Below are positions 37,534 to 46,972 of a stretch of DNA of 64,000 bases, piece by piece. A program made the position numbers and the translations under genes. Location: assembly GCF_001908375.1 (NCBI RefSeq), contig NZ_CP017241.1:3624501-3688500 (forward strand), written 5' to 3'. The stretch comes from Rhizobium etli 8C-3 (GTDB taxonomy: Bacteria; Pseudomonadota; Alphaproteobacteria; Rhizobiales; Rhizobiaceae). The notes beneath the pieces are model-generated. The model did not search any database, was not told the origin of the DNA, and was given only the letters and a program-made list of their open reading frames with translations. Within the stretch, counting starts at the first letter, position 1. Each line of letters starts with the position of its first letter.

Positions 37534-38469
37534 TTATCGGGACTCTTTGATTACGCCAGGCAGATGCGTACCCGAGAGCTGGGCATAGAGCCGGGCAAGC
37601 GAGGAATCGTCGTCACGGCCCATACCGGCGCCTGAAGCCGCAAGGTACATCTGCAAGGCGGCCGCCACCAACGGCACCGGATAACGCTCCGAGCGCGCCA
37701 TGTCTTGAACGATGCCGAGATCCTTGACGAAAATCTCGATGGCGCTGAGCGGCCTGTAGTCTCCCGCCAGCACATGCGGGATCCGGTTTTCGAACATCCA
37801 CGAATTGCCGGCCGACGCCGTGATCACCTCGTAGACCTTATCGAGATCGAGGCCTTGCTTGGCAGCGAAGGCGATCGCTTCGCACGCAGCGGCGATGTGC
37901 ACGCCGGCAAGGAGTTGGTTGATCATCTTGAAGGCAGCCCCTGTGCCAGCCGAATCGCCAAGTTCATAGACCTTGGCGGCCATGGCATCGAGGGCCGGGC
38001 GAGCCGCTTCGAAGGCAAGCCTGGAACCGGACGCCATGATCGTCAGCTCGCCGCTCGACGCTTTTGCCGCGCCGCCGGAAATTGGCGCGTCGAGGTAATG
38101 CAGGCCAAGGGCCTCCACCTGGCGTGCCAGGTCTTTCGCAACGGCCGGATCCATTGTCGCAGAAGAAATGAATACGGCCCCTGGTTTTACCAGGCTTGCG
38201 ACACCTTCGGCACCGAACAACAGGGCCCCGGTCTGCGCGCCGTTTACGACGACAGAAACGATGATGTCAGCGCCCCGAACCGCCTCGGCGGGCGAGGCCG
38301 CGCCCCGGCCGCCATCGGCGACGAAGCGATCGATGGCGGCAGGCGCGATGTCATAGCCGACGACGTCGAGGCCCGCGCGCTTCATCGACCGGGCCATGCC
38401 GGCCCCCATGGAGCCGAGGCCGATCACGGCAGCGACCGTCTGTCCCAGATTGTCAACATGCGATGCCAT
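37534..38469 (-). CDS. ltnD: L-threonate dehydrogenase-like LtnD (beta-hydroxyacid dehydrogenase family)
   Basis: NAD-dependent dehydrogenase of 311 residues oxidising a tetronate to the 2-oxo acid. Nucleotide site VIGLGSMGAGMARSMKRAG; substrate loop DAPISGGAAKASSGELT; catalytic Lys in AFKMINQLLAGVHIAA. All are complete. GGAGAATATC precedes the start. The family also includes 3-hydroxyisobutyrate and tartronate semialdehyde reductases; context with otnI and otnK favours a four-carbon sugar acid. Confidence 0.85.
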   Translation of the reverse strand: MASHVDNLGQTVAAVIGLGSMGAGMARSMKRAGLDVVGYDIAPAAIDRFVADGGRGAASPAEAVRGADIIVSVVVNGAQTGALLFGAEGVASLVKPGAVFISSATMDPAVAKDLARQVEALGLHYLDAPISGGAAKASSGELTIMASGSRLAFEAARPALDAMAAKVYELGDSAGTGAAFKMINQLLAGVHIAAACEAIAFAAKQGLDLDKVYEVITASAGNSWMFENRIPHVLAGDYRPLSAIEIFVKDLGIVQDMARSERYPVPLVAAALQMYLAASGAGMGRDDDSSLARLYAQLSGTHLPGVIKESR

Positions 38470-38554
38470 GGCGATATTCTCCAGGTTATTGAAATTGAGC
38501 GCAGGCCCGGCTCCTTGAAGCCATAGATCTCGAAAGGGCCTGCAGCTGGAAAGT

Positions 38555-39871
38555 TTAGCGATTGACGGTTTTTCTGGGAACCGCCAGCACCGCCAGCGAG
38601 CCGACGATGAGCGCTGCGGCCAGGAAATACATGCCGGCGCTGTTGCTGCCGGTGAGATCCTTCAGATAACCCACCAGAAACGGCCCGAGAAATCCGGCGA
38701 GGTTTCCGACCGAATTAATCCAGGCAATGCCGGCGGCCGCACCCGTACCGACGAGAAAAGCCGTTGGAAGTGACCAGAAGAGGGGTGCGCAACTGATTGC
38801 GCCTGCGGCGGCGAGCGAGAGGCAGGCTATGGCGACTGTCGTGCTTGTAGCCGTCGTTGCTGCGATAAAGCCGGCGGCCGCGATGAGCGCGGGAATGACG
38901 AGGTGCCACCGCCGTTCGCGCAGCCTGTCGGAGGAGCGTCCAAGCGCCAGCATGACAACGAAAGCGCAAATGTAGGGGATCGCGGAAATGAGGCCGATAT
39001 TCAGATTTCCGGTTACGCCCGAAGCCTTCACAATGGACGGCATCCAGAAATTCAGTCCATACTGCCCGAGCACCAAGCAGAAATAGATAAGGCACATCAG
39101 CCAGACGCGGCGGTCCGTCAGTGTTGCGGCAATGCTGTGGGGGCTTGAGACCTTGGCCCGGTTGTCTGCTTCGATATTGGCCGTCAGCACCGCCTTTTCG
39201 TCTTCGTCCAGCCATTTGGCGGCCCGGATCGTATCATCGAGATAGAAGTACGTGGCTGCGCCGAAAAGAATGGCCGGAATGGCCTCGATGAGGAACATCC
39301 ATTGCCAGCCGGAAAGACCGTGCGTTCCGTGGAAGCTGTCCATCAGCAGGCCCGAGAGCGGATTACCGAAGATGGCAGATATCGGGATCGCGGACATGAA
39401 CGTGGTGATGATCTTGGCGCGGCGATGGGCCGGATACCAGGACGTCAGGTACAAGATAATGCCGGGGAAGAATCCTGCCTCGGCTACGCCCAGAAGGAAA
39501 CGCAGGATATAGAAGACGGTCTCCGACGAGGTGAACATGAAAGCGGCGGAAACGACGCCCCAGGTGACCATTATACGGGCCATCCAAACCCGCGCTCCAA
39601 CCTTGTTCATGATGACGTTGCTGGGCACTTCAAAAAGAAAATACCCGATAAAGAAGATGCCTGCACCGATGCCATAAGCCGCTTCCGATAGACCGAGTTC
39701 GCTCGCCATCTGAAGCTTCGCGAAGCCGACATTGACGCGGTCGAGATACGCGACGACGTAGCAAAGCATCAAAAAAGGGATTATTCGCCAGAATACCTTT
39801 CCATATGCACGATCCTCCACCGCCTGTGCGGGGTACACGCCATCGACTGGCGCCTGCGTTTGCAGCGTCAT
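38555..39871 (-). CDS. MFS transporter, sugar-acid permease (ACS family)
   Basis: Major facilitator of 438 residues with 12 predicted helices, of the anion:cation symporter group that takes up hexuronates, tartrate and related sugar acids. The motif YLDRVNVGFAKLQM in helix 1 and the loop ARIMVTWGVVSAAFMF are characteristic. The ATG at 39869-39871 is preceded by GGAGGAAATC. First gene of the operon with ltnD, otnI and otnK, so it should import the tetronate. Upstream are three LacI-type palindromes. Confidence 0.9.
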   Translation of the reverse strand: MTLQTQAPVDGVYPAQAVEDRAYGKVFWRIIPFLMLCYVVAYLDRVNVGFAKLQMASELGLSEAAYGIGAGIFFIGYFLFEVPSNVIMNKVGARVWMARIMVTWGVVSAAFMFTSSETVFYILRFLLGVAEAGFFPGIILYLTSWYPAHRRAKIITTFMSAIPISAIFGNPLSGLLMDSFHGTHGLSGWQWMFLIEAIPAILFGAATYFYLDDTIRAAKWLDEDEKAVLTANIEADNRAKVSSPHSIAATLTDRRVWLMCLIYFCLVLGQYGLNFWMPSIVKASGVTGNLNIGLISAIPYICAFVVMLALGRSSDRLRERRWHLVIPALIAAAGFIAATTATSTTVAIACLSLAAAGAISCAPLFWSLPTAFLVGTGAAAGIAWINSVGNLAGFLGPFLVGYLKDLTGSNSAGMYFLAAALIVGSLAVLAVPRKTVNR

Positions 39872-39928
39872 GATTTCCTCCAAAGGTTTACCGCAAATCT
39901 CCTTCCGCGGTACGCCGGCCGCGATATT

Positions 39929-39995
39929 GGCAGCGCTGCCATTTCCTTTAGTCCATTTTGGCAGCGCTGCCAACAGCAAAATTGGCAGCGCTGCC
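39929..39995. promoter_or_regulatory. Three identical palindromic LacI-type operators
   Basis: The 12-bp palindrome GGCAGCGCTGCC occurs three times without a mismatch: 39929-39940, 39960-39971 and 39984-39995. Centre spacings are 31 and 24 bases. The central CG-containing palindrome is the LacI/GalR operator pattern. All three lie between the MFS operon and the divergent LacI regulator, so they almost certainly control both. Confidence 0.88.
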
Positions 39996-40031
39996 AAGAA
40001 GAAACTTGCTTCTTGCTGAAAGCAGTGAAAA

Positions 40032-41087
40032 ATGGCGAAAGAATCCGATATCGCCCGGCACGAGGCAGCCGCAGGTTCAAGCATGACTGTGGAACTCAAA
40101 CACCAGACGACAGTAACGCTTGCAGAGGTCGCAGAAGCGGCCGGGGTCGGCGAGAGCACGGTGTCGCGCGTGCTGCGCAACCACGGCTCCTTTTCCGACA
40201 AGACGCGCGTGCGGGTCATGGCGGCGGTCGAGCGGCTGGGTTATGTACCGAACCGGATCGCGGGTACTCTGGCCTCCAACGGTTCGCGTCTTGTTGCCTT
40301 CGTTGTCCCATCGCTTTCAAACATCGTCTTTCCCGACGTCCTGAGAGGCGCAAGCACCGTTCTGGAGGAAAACCGATACCAGGCGGTGTTTTCCGTCAGC
40401 GACTATGATCCGCACAAGGAGGAAGCTCTGACCGCTGCGATGCTCGCCTGGCGGCCGGCGGCAGTCATGGTGGCCGGATACGAGCACACCGACGGTACCA
40501 TAAAGAGATTGCGCGCGAGCGGTTGCCGGATCGTGGAACTGCTCGACGTGGACGGTGATGCTCTCGACATGGCCGTCGGCTTTTCCAACCGTGCTGCCGG
40601 ACGGCAAAGTGCTGCCTTCCTGCTAAAGCGGGGCTATCGCCGCATCGGTTATGTCGGTCACGACCTGAACCGCGACACCCGCGCCGGCAAGCGGTTTTCC
40701 GGCTTCTGCGAAGCCCTCGCCGCTGGCGATGCGACCCTTGCCGATCGCGAGATTCTCGCAGGGGCATCATCCGTGGAGAACGGCAGGCTGGGGCTGGAGC
40801 AGTTGCTCGCCCGAAGCGCAGATCTCGATGCCGTTTATTTTTCGAACGACGACATGGCGCTGGGCGGCTATTTTCATTGCCTCGCAAGGGGAATTTCGAT
40901 CCCCTCACAGCTTGCCATATTCGGCTATAACGGTCTCGATATCGGCCGGGTAACGCCGCAGCCGCTCTCGACCATCCGCACCCCCCGCGTTGAGACCGGA
41001 AAGGTGGCCGCACAGCTTGTCGTCAATAATTCGCCCTCCCAGGTGGTCGATCTCGGATTTGAGCTGATCGAAGGGGCAACCGCTTGA
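40032..41087 (+). CDS. LacI/GalR family transcriptional regulator
   Basis: Regulator of up to 351 residues. HTH and hinge: VTLAEVAEAAGVGESTVSR followed by YVPNRIAGTLASNGS. The C-terminal periplasmic-binding-like domain would bind the sugar-acid inducer. The ATG at 40032 has no strong ribosome site, and a second ATG at 40083, 14 codons before the HTH, is possible. It is divergent from the tetronate operon, with three operators in the 160-base gap, and is therefore the probable repressor of that operon and of itself. Confidence 0.92.
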   Translation: MAKESDIARHEAAAGSSMTVELKHQTTVTLAEVAEAAGVGESTVSRVLRNHGSFSDKTRVRVMAAVERLGYVPNRIAGTLASNGSRLVAFVVPSLSNIVFPDVLRGASTVLEENRYQAVFSVSDYDPHKEEALTAAMLAWRPAAVMVAGYEHTDGTIKRLRASGCRIVELLDVDGDALDMAVGFSNRAAGRQSAAFLLKRGYRRIGYVGHDLNRDTRAGKRFSGFCEALAAGDATLADREILAGASSVENGRLGLEQLLARSADLDAVYFSNDDMALGGYFHCLARGISIPSQLAIFGYNGLDIGRVTPQPLSTIRTPRVETGKVAAQLVVNNSPSQVVDLGFELIEGATA

Positions 41088-41603
41088 GTGGTTCAGAGGC
41101 GGAGCGATCGTCACAGATAGCCGCTCCCAAGACGGAGCGCAGAACTGCGCTTTCCAGGGCTTCAGACAGCAAGCGATGACCTGGGGTCGTTATTCGGTTT
41201 TGGAATTGGCCATGGTTGGCAATCCGATTCCACCATTCGAATGCAAACAAGGCATCGAATTTCCTCGGAGCCGATTGATATTCCTCGTAAGCTTTGTTTG
41301 CGGGGCGTGATCAGATCGAGACCTGCACATTGCCGTGGTTGAACCGTGACGACTGCCGTTAGAGGCGTGCGCTGCCTGGCAGGCTTGCGTGACTTTGTCG
41401 ACACGGGGCCGATCTCGCCTTGTGGTGATCTCGTTGCTGACGATTTCACTGAAAGTATGAGCAGGCCGCCGGTTGAGGGAGTATATCGGTCAGTATCCCG
41501 CAGATCTTCACGGCACGGCCTGCGGGGATGTTTGGTTTTGGCGCTGCCCGACAACCAAGGGGCCCGCTCCTCCTCATAACTGGAGCCTGCCAGAGGGGAT
41601 GCC
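41088..41603. other. Intergenic gap before degenerate ABC protein
   Basis: No gene is supported. Short plus-strand frames (43 codons from 41176, 78 codons from 41346) lack ribosome sites or recognisable sequence. The gap marks the border between the tetronate locus and the glucan/phosphoketolase island and should hold the promoter of the latter. Confidence 0.35.
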
Positions 41604-43292
41604 ATGGACACGCAACAGATTCCGTTCAAGGTAACCGCCGCTCGCTTCGTGCGGGCCGTCAGGATCTTTATGACTTCCGAAGTCGGCAGACAGGCTAGGA
41701 TGATGTTTGCCGGGCTCGTGGCGCTTTTCTTGGCGCTTAGCAGCCTTAACGTTGTCAACAGCTATGTAGGCCGTAACTTCATGACCGCGATCGCCAATCG
41801 CGAAATGGCTGAATTCATCCGGCAAGCGATATTTTACATCGGGGTCTTTGCGGCATTCACCGTTGTTGCAGTCGTCGCCCGGTTCACCGAAGAGCGACTT
41901 GCGCTGCTCTGGCGGGAATTTTTGACCCGGCGGGCCATCAATCTCTATCTCACCGATGGGACCTACTATCATCTGGGCGTCTCGGGACAGCTCACCTATC
42001 CCGACCAGCGGATCGCCGAGGACATGCGTGCGTTCACCGTCACCACGCTGTCTTTCATCTTGATGGTGCTCAACAGCGGCCTCACGATCGTCGCCTTTTC
42101 CGGTGTGCTGTGGTCGATAAGTCCCTTGCTGTTTGTCGTCGCAATTATGTATGCGGCTTGCGGTTCGTACCTGACGATTGCGCTCGGGCGACCGCTCATC
42201 AAGCTAAACTACGACCAGCTCGACAAGGAGGCCAGCTTTCGCTCCGGCCTTATTCAAGTGCGAGAAAACGCTGAATCCATTATGCTGGCGCGCTACGAAG
42301 AACCGCAGGCCCTTCGCCTGTCGCAGCGACTGGAGGAAGTGGTCGCCAACTTTCGCAAGATTACCGCCATCAATCGCAACGTGGGATTCTTCACCACCGG
42401 CTACAACTGGCTGATCCAGATCATTCCTGCCCTGCTCATTGCCCCTGCCTATATGAGAGGGGATATCGATTTCGGCGTCATCACCCAATCCGGCGCAGCC
42501 TTCGCAATGCTTGTGGGTGCATTCTCGCTGATTATAACCCAGTTCCAGTCCCTCTCTAGCTTCGCGGCGGTCGTCGCGCGGCTCAGCTCCCTGATGGAGG
42601 CCATCGAACAGGCACAAAGATCCGTTAGGTCAGGTATCGAGATCGTCGAGGAAGAAGGGCGTCTGGCGTACGAGCAGTTGACCCTGCTGTCATCGGCAGA
42701 CGGCCACCCTCTCGTCAAGGAGTTGTCGATCTCGATCCCTGCCGGTACGCGCGTCCTGATCACCGGACCGGCTGAGGCTGCCCGCGTCGCGCTGTTCAGA
42801 GCGACGGCTGGCGTTTCCTTCAATGGGTCCGGACGCATCGTTCATCCAGGTTCCGGCGAGATACTCTTCCTGCCTCAGCGGCCCTATCTGCCGGCCAGTA
42901 CGCTGCGCCAGATACTCGTACGAAACGAGCGCGCCGATGAAATTCCGGACGAGCACATCATCCAGCTTCTGCGCGAGCTTAATCTCGGACAGATCGTTGA
43001 ACAGGCAGGCGGATTACATGTCGAGAAAGATTGGGAAATGTTGCTTTCGCTGGAAGCGCAGCAACTCCTGGCACTCGTCAATATCCACCTCGCGGCGCCG
43101 CGGTTCGCCTTCCTGGATCGAATCGACACGACGCTCGGTCCCGAGCGATTTCACAAGATCATGCGGATGCTTTCTGAAAATTCGATCACCGTCATCAACA
43201 ACGCCGAAACCGTCGCCTTACGCGATTGCCACGACGCGGTCTTGGAATTCGGTGAGGATGGCGGGTGGACGTGGACGGCAAAGGGAGCCTGA
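41604..43292 (+). CDS. ABC_membrane_2 (YddA/SbmA-like) transporter with degenerate ATPase domain
   Basis: Full-length 562-residue fusion of a membrane domain and a nucleotide-binding domain. The membrane half (about 1-340) has five or six helices and the family segments NPDQRIAED-like TYPDQRIAEDMRAF and ASFRSGLIQVRENAESI. The ATPase half (about 365-562) is recognisable from spacing, the Q-loop LPQRPYLP and the Walker B hydrophobics, but every catalytic motif is lost. Walker A is GPAEAARVAL (388-397) with no Gly-Lys-Ser/Thr, the signature is LSLEAQQLL, the Walker B Glu is Arg506 in FLDRIDTT, and the switch His region reads VINNAET. The frame is undamaged. It probably does not hydrolyse ATP. 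Substrate and role unknown. Confidence 0.85.
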   Translation: MDTQQIPFKVTAARFVRAVRIFMTSEVGRQARMMFAGLVALFLALSSLNVVNSYVGRNFMTAIANREMAEFIRQAIFYIGVFAAFTVVAVVARFTEERLALLWREFLTRRAINLYLTDGTYYHLGVSGQLTYPDQRIAEDMRAFTVTTLSFILMVLNSGLTIVAFSGVLWSISPLLFVVAIMYAACGSYLTIALGRPLIKLNYDQLDKEASFRSGLIQVRENAESIMLARYEEPQALRLSQRLEEVVANFRKITAINRNVGFFTTGYNWLIQIIPALLIAPAYMRGDIDFGVITQSGAAFAMLVGAFSLIITQFQSLSSFAAVVARLSSLMEAIEQAQRSVRSGIEIVEEEGRLAYEQLTLLSSADGHPLVKELSISIPAGTRVLITGPAEAARVALFRATAGVSFNGSGRIVHPGSGEILFLPQRPYLPASTLRQILVRNERADEIPDEHIIQLLRELNLGQIVEQAGGLHVEKDWEMLLSLEAQQLLALVNIHLAAPRFAFLDRIDTTLGPERFHKIMRMLSENSITVINNAETVALRDCHDAVLEFGEDGGWTWTAKGA

Positions 43293-43391
43293 CGCATCGC
43301 CGCTGCAATACCGGTGAACTGGTTGTCGAAGGCCTGCAACAGGTTTATTTTGTCCGCTCCTCGGTGCCTGGAGGGGGAAGGTGGTGCAGAG

Positions 43392-44060
43392 ATGCTAGTC
43401 AAAGATGTGATGATGAAGAAAGTGGTTGGAGTTTCGCCGGACAACAGCGTCCGGCGGGCTGCTGAGATCATGCTCGCCAATCACGTAAGTGGTGTTCCAG
43501 TCATTGACGACGCAGGTCGTCTCGTCGGGATCATCAGCGAGGGCGATCTGTTGCGGAGAACGGAGTTGGGGCGTGGAGCCATTGCCGACCTTGGAGGTCA
43601 GGCTTTTTCCGCCGAGGACAGAGCCAAGGCCTATGTTAAGAGCAACGCGTGGAGGGTGGCTGACGTCATGAGCCGCAACCCTGTGGTCGTGGAAGAAGAC
43701 GCGTCTCTTGCCCACGTCTCTGGTTTGATGCAGGAGCATGGCATCAAGCGAATTCCGGTCATGAAAAAGGGTGCGCTGGTCGGCATCGTCAGTCGTGCGG
43801 ACCTTCTCAAAGCAATTGTTACAGCCCACCAGGATGAAACCGCGCCGGGTGACGAGGCCATCCGTCGCAGCATATCGATCCGCCTCAGCGAAAATACGGG
43901 CCTAGAAGGAAAAGACATGACCGTGACCGTCATCGACGGTGTCGCTCACCTATGGGGAAGGGTTGATACAGCAGAGTGCAGGAAGGCAGCGCGAGTAGCG
44001 GCCGAGAATGTCCGCGGCGTGATTAAAGTGGTTGAGCATTATCCTGAGGATGGTCCGTGA
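43392..44060 (+). CDS. CBS-pair and BON domain protein
   Basis: A 222-residue cytoplasmic protein. Two CBS motifs (about 1-60 and 75-135; GVPVIDDAGRLVGIISEGD and RIPVMKKGALVGIVSRAD) form a pair that usually binds adenine nucleotides. A BON domain follows (about 150-220; VIDGVAHLWGRVDTAE to VRGVIKVVEHYP), a fold linked to membrane or envelope binding. The ATG at 43392 is 100 bases after the degenerate ABC gene. It may sense energy state for neighbouring genes, which is inference. Confidence 0.88.
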   Translation: MLVKDVMMKKVVGVSPDNSVRRAAEIMLANHVSGVPVIDDAGRLVGIISEGDLLRRTELGRGAIADLGGQAFSAEDRAKAYVKSNAWRVADVMSRNPVVVEEDASLAHVSGLMQEHGIKRIPVMKKGALVGIVSRADLLKAIVTAHQDETAPGDEAIRRSISIRLSENTGLEGKDMTVTVIDGVAHLWGRVDTAECRKAARVAAENVRGVIKVVEHYPEDGP

Positions 44061-44473
44061 CAGGCAGAATCGGATCTGCGAGCACGAGAGTCTTCGCCGA
44101 TGGCTTCGTCTCGGATCATATCTCCAGCGCTTTCGATTTTTAACTGTGCTTAGGATGTTTTTTATGCGAATATTAGATTATTCGCATACTGTTGGCTTGG
44201 CACGAGGAATGTACTTGACGGCAGGGCTAAATTTACTTGAATCAGAGGCATGGATGACGGTCCACCGGCCATGAATGCCGGCCGGCCAGTGCCTTAGCTG
44301 AGCTGCATGCGGTCGGGTTAATACCGCTCGAACCGCAGACTATGCCCCTGCCCCAGCATCCCTCCGCCAAGCCGGGCATCGCTCGCTCGAATGGGCAGAC
44401 ATCGAGCCAATTCGACGATTCTCATCTTGGAAGATCTTACCGCAGCAATCTGGGCTCAGAGGAGGAGGCACCC
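44061..44473 (+). other. Leader region of phosphoketolase gene
   Basis: Contains the AT-rich dyad described separately at 44163-44188. The phosphoketolase frame is open upstream to 44342, but the extension lacks a ribosome site and conserved sequence, so it is treated as untranslated. No other gene is seen. Confidence 0.4.
44163..44188. promoter_or_regulatory. AT-rich inverted repeat upstream of phosphoketolase
   Basis: Perfect 9-bp arms TATGCGAAT (44163-44171) and ATTCGCATA (44180-44188) with an 8-base spacer. It stands in the only AT-rich stretch of the gap, 285 bases before the xfp ATG, and resembles a dimeric regulator site. No terminator-type T-run follows. Confidence 0.5.
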
Positions 44474-46939
44474 ATGGTCTCGCTTAAGACGGCAGGAGAT
44501 GCAAAGGTCTCTATAAACAAGAGCATGGCAGCGGACGGTCCCCTTTCGGCGGAAGAATTACAGTCGATGGATGCCTATTGGCGGGCATCGAACTACCTGT
44601 CGGTCGGACAGATCTATCTTCTCGACAATCCTTTGCTGAAAGAACCGCTAAAGCGCGAGCACATAAAGCCGCGGCTGCTTGGTCACTGGGGCACGTCGCC
44701 AGGCTTGAACATGCTTTACGCCCACCTCAATCGCGTTATCAAACGCGACGATCTCAACATGATCTACGTCATCGGGCCGGGACATGGCGGGCCATCATTG
44801 GTCGCTCACGCCTATCTCGAAGGCACCTACAGCGAAGTCTATCCCAACATTGGCCAAGACACGGAGGGCATGAAGAGGCTGTTCAAACAGTTCAGTTTTC
44901 CAGGCGGCATCCCGAGCCACGTTGCTCCCGAAACACCCGGCAGCATTCACGAGGGCGGCGAACTGGGCTATGCCCTCAGCCACGCCTACGGAGCGGCGTT
45001 CGACAATCCGGATCTGATTGTCGCCTGCGTTGTCGGCGACGGAGAAGCCGAGACGGGGCCGCTTGCAACAGGCTGGCAAAGCAACAAGTTCTTGAATCCT
45101 GCTCGCGATGGTTGCGTGCTGCCTATCCTGCACCTGAACGGCTACAAGATCGCCAATCCATGCTTTCTAGCCCGCATTCCCCGCGACGAGCTGAGGAAAT
45201 TTTTCGAAGGCATGGGTTACACGCCATATTTCGTCGAGGGTGACGACCCTGCCGGTGTGCACCAGCAACTGGCTGGCGTCCTTGATACAGCAGTGGCGGA
45301 TATCCAGGAAATCTGGGCAGATGCCCGCGACAGAGGCAACGTGAAACGTCCCATGTGGCCGATGATCGTTTTCCGCACACCCAAGGGCTGGACCTGCCCG
45401 CCTGAGATAGACGGCAAGAAATCCGAAGGCTATTGGCGCTCGCACCAAGTGCCGATGGGCGACATGGACAAGCCGGAGCACATCCGTATTCTCGAAGGAT
45501 GGATGAAGAGCTACCGCCCCGAGGAACTGTTCGACGACGGTGGCCGGTTCAAACCGGAGCTGGCAGCTCTTGCCCCTGCAGGGCTTCGTCGAATGAGCGA
45601 CAACCCCCACGCCAACGGCGGCTTGCTGCTGCGGGACCTGAAGATGCCCGACTTCCGGGATTACGCGGTATCCGTACCGAGCCCTGGGGCAACCATCGCC
45701 GAGTCTGCGCGGACGATGGGCGCGTTTCTCCGGGATATCATGAAGATGAACATGGAGAGCAAGAACTTCCGCCTGTTCAGCCCTGATGAAAACAACTCGA
45801 ACCGCTGGCAGGATGTGCTGGAAGTCACCAATCGCTGCTACATGGCGGATATCTACCCGGATGATGATCATCTGGCGCCGGACGGCCGGGTGATGGAGGT
45901 CCTCAGCGAGCACCAATGCCAGGGCTGGCTGGAAGGCTACCTGGTGACCGGCCGGCATGGCTTCTTTTCCTGCTATGAAGCCTTCATCCACATTATCGAC
46001 TCGATGTTCAACCAGCACGCCAAATGGCTGAAGGTGTGCAACCACATTCCATGGCGGCGACCGATCGCCTCGCTCAACTACTTCCTGAGCTCCCACGTCT
46101 GGCGGCAGGACCACAATGGCTTCAGCCACCAGGATCCGGGGTTCATCGACCATGTGGTCAACAAGAAGGCGGACGTCGTGCGGATATATCTGCCGCCGGA
46201 CGCCAATACTCTTCTCTCGGTAACAGATCACTGCCTGCGCAGCCGCAACTACGTCAATGTCGTTGTCGCCGGCAAGCAGCCTGCCCCGCAGTGGCTCACG
46301 ATGGATCAGGCCATCAAGCATTGCAATGAGGGCCTTGGTATCTGGGAATGGGCAAGCAACGACAAGGGCACCGAGCCTGACGTCGTGATGGCATGTTGTG
46401 GCGATGTTCCAACGCTCGAGACACTCGCGGCAGTCGAGCTGATCCGGGAGCATATTCCGGAGCTGAAAGTCCGCGTCATCAATGTAGTGAACCTGATGAA
46501 GCTCCAACCGCCATCCGAGCATCCGCACGGCCTGTCGGATCGCGATTTTGATGCTCTCTTCACCAAGAACAAGCCGATCATCTTCGCCTTCCATGGCTAT
46601 CCATGGCTTATCCACCGGCTCACCTACCGCCGCACCAACCACGCCAGTCTGCACGTGCGCGGCTACAAGGAAGAGGGAACGACGACGACGCCGTTCGACA
46701 TGGTCGTGCTGAATGAAATGGACCGCTTCCATCTGGTCGAGGACGTGATCGACCGGCTGCCACAACTCGGTGCGCGCGCGGCCTATTTCAAACAGGCAAT
46801 TCATGAAAAGCTGATCGAACATAGGCAGTACATCGAGAAATACGGCGACGACATGCCGGCAATAAGCGGCTGGAAATGGGGATTGAAAGGCCAGGCAGGA
46901 GCCCCCCATAGAACCTCGACCGAAGGGGACAATGCCTGA
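44474..46939 (+). CDS. xfp: Phosphoketolase (Xfp)
   Basis: Thiamine-diphosphate enzyme cleaving xylulose-5-phosphate and/or fructose-6-phosphate with phosphate to acetyl phosphate and a triose or tetrose phosphate. It is 821 residues, the family length. The ATG at 44474 follows GGAGGAGG by 5 bases. Visible family regions are [54 protein letters not shown], the ThDP motif [19 protein letters not shown] and [13 protein letters not shown]. The GH94 phosphorylase follows after 33 bases. With acetate kinase downstream it forms an ATP-yielding bypass of glycolysis. Confidence 0.95.
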   Translation: MVSLKTAGDAKVSINKSMAADGPLSAEELQSMDAYWRASNYLSVGQIYLLDNPLLKEPLKREHIKPRLLGHWGTSPGLNMLYAHLNRVIKRDDLNMIYVIGPGHGGPSLVAHAYLEGTYSEVYPNIGQDTEGMKRLFKQFSFPGGIPSHVAPETPGSIHEGGELGYALSHAYGAAFDNPDLIVACVVGDGEAETGPLATGWQSNKFLNPARDGCVLPILHLNGYKIANPCFLARIPRDELRKFFEGMGYTPYFVEGDDPAGVHQQLAGVLDTAVADIQEIWADARDRGNVKRPMWPMIVFRTPKGWTCPPEIDGKKSEGYWRSHQVPMGDMDKPEHIRILEGWMKSYRPEELFDDGGRFKPELAALAPAGLRRMSDNPHANGGLLLRDLKMPDFRDYAVSVPSPGATIAESARTMGAFLRDIMKMNMESKNFRLFSPDENNSNRWQDVLEVTNRCYMADIYPDDDHLAPDGRVMEVLSEHQCQGWLEGYLVTGRHGFFSCYEAFIHIIDSMFNQHAKWLKVCNHIPWRRPIASLNYFLSSHVWRQDHNGFSHQDPGFIDHVVNKKADVVRIYLPPDANTLLSVTDHCLRSRNYVNVVVAGKQPAPQWLTMDQAIKHCNEGLGIWEWASNDKGTEPDVVMACCGDVPTLETLAAVELIREHIPELKVRVINVVNLMKLQPPSEHPHGLSDRDFDALFTKNKPIIFAFHGYPWLIHRLTYRRTNHASLHVRGYKEEGTTTTPFDMVVLNEMDRFHLVEDVIDRLPQLGARAAYFKQAIHEKLIEHRQYIEKYGDDMPAISGWKWGLKGQAGAPHRTSTEGDNA

Positions 46940-46972
46940 GCGACGGCACAGTCCAATCGAACGGAGGTTCCA

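Noticed and set aside
38501..38543. 8-bp inverted repeat GCAGGCCC/GGGCCTGC between ltnD and the MFS gene
   Set aside because: The 27-base loop and lack of a T-run make a functional hairpin doubtful.
41346..41579. 78-codon plus-strand frame upstream of the degenerate ABC gene
   Set aside because: GTG start without a ribosome site, and the sequence matches nothing recognised; treated as chance.
44206..44224. Possible sigma-54 promoter (TTGGCACG near 44206)
   Set aside because: The -24 half fits, but the -12 element reads ATGTA instead of TTGCA and the GG-N10-GC spacing is not met.
45167..46909. 580-codon minus-strand frame inside phosphoketolase
   Set aside because: Antisense shadow; the plus-strand frame is a complete phosphoketolase.
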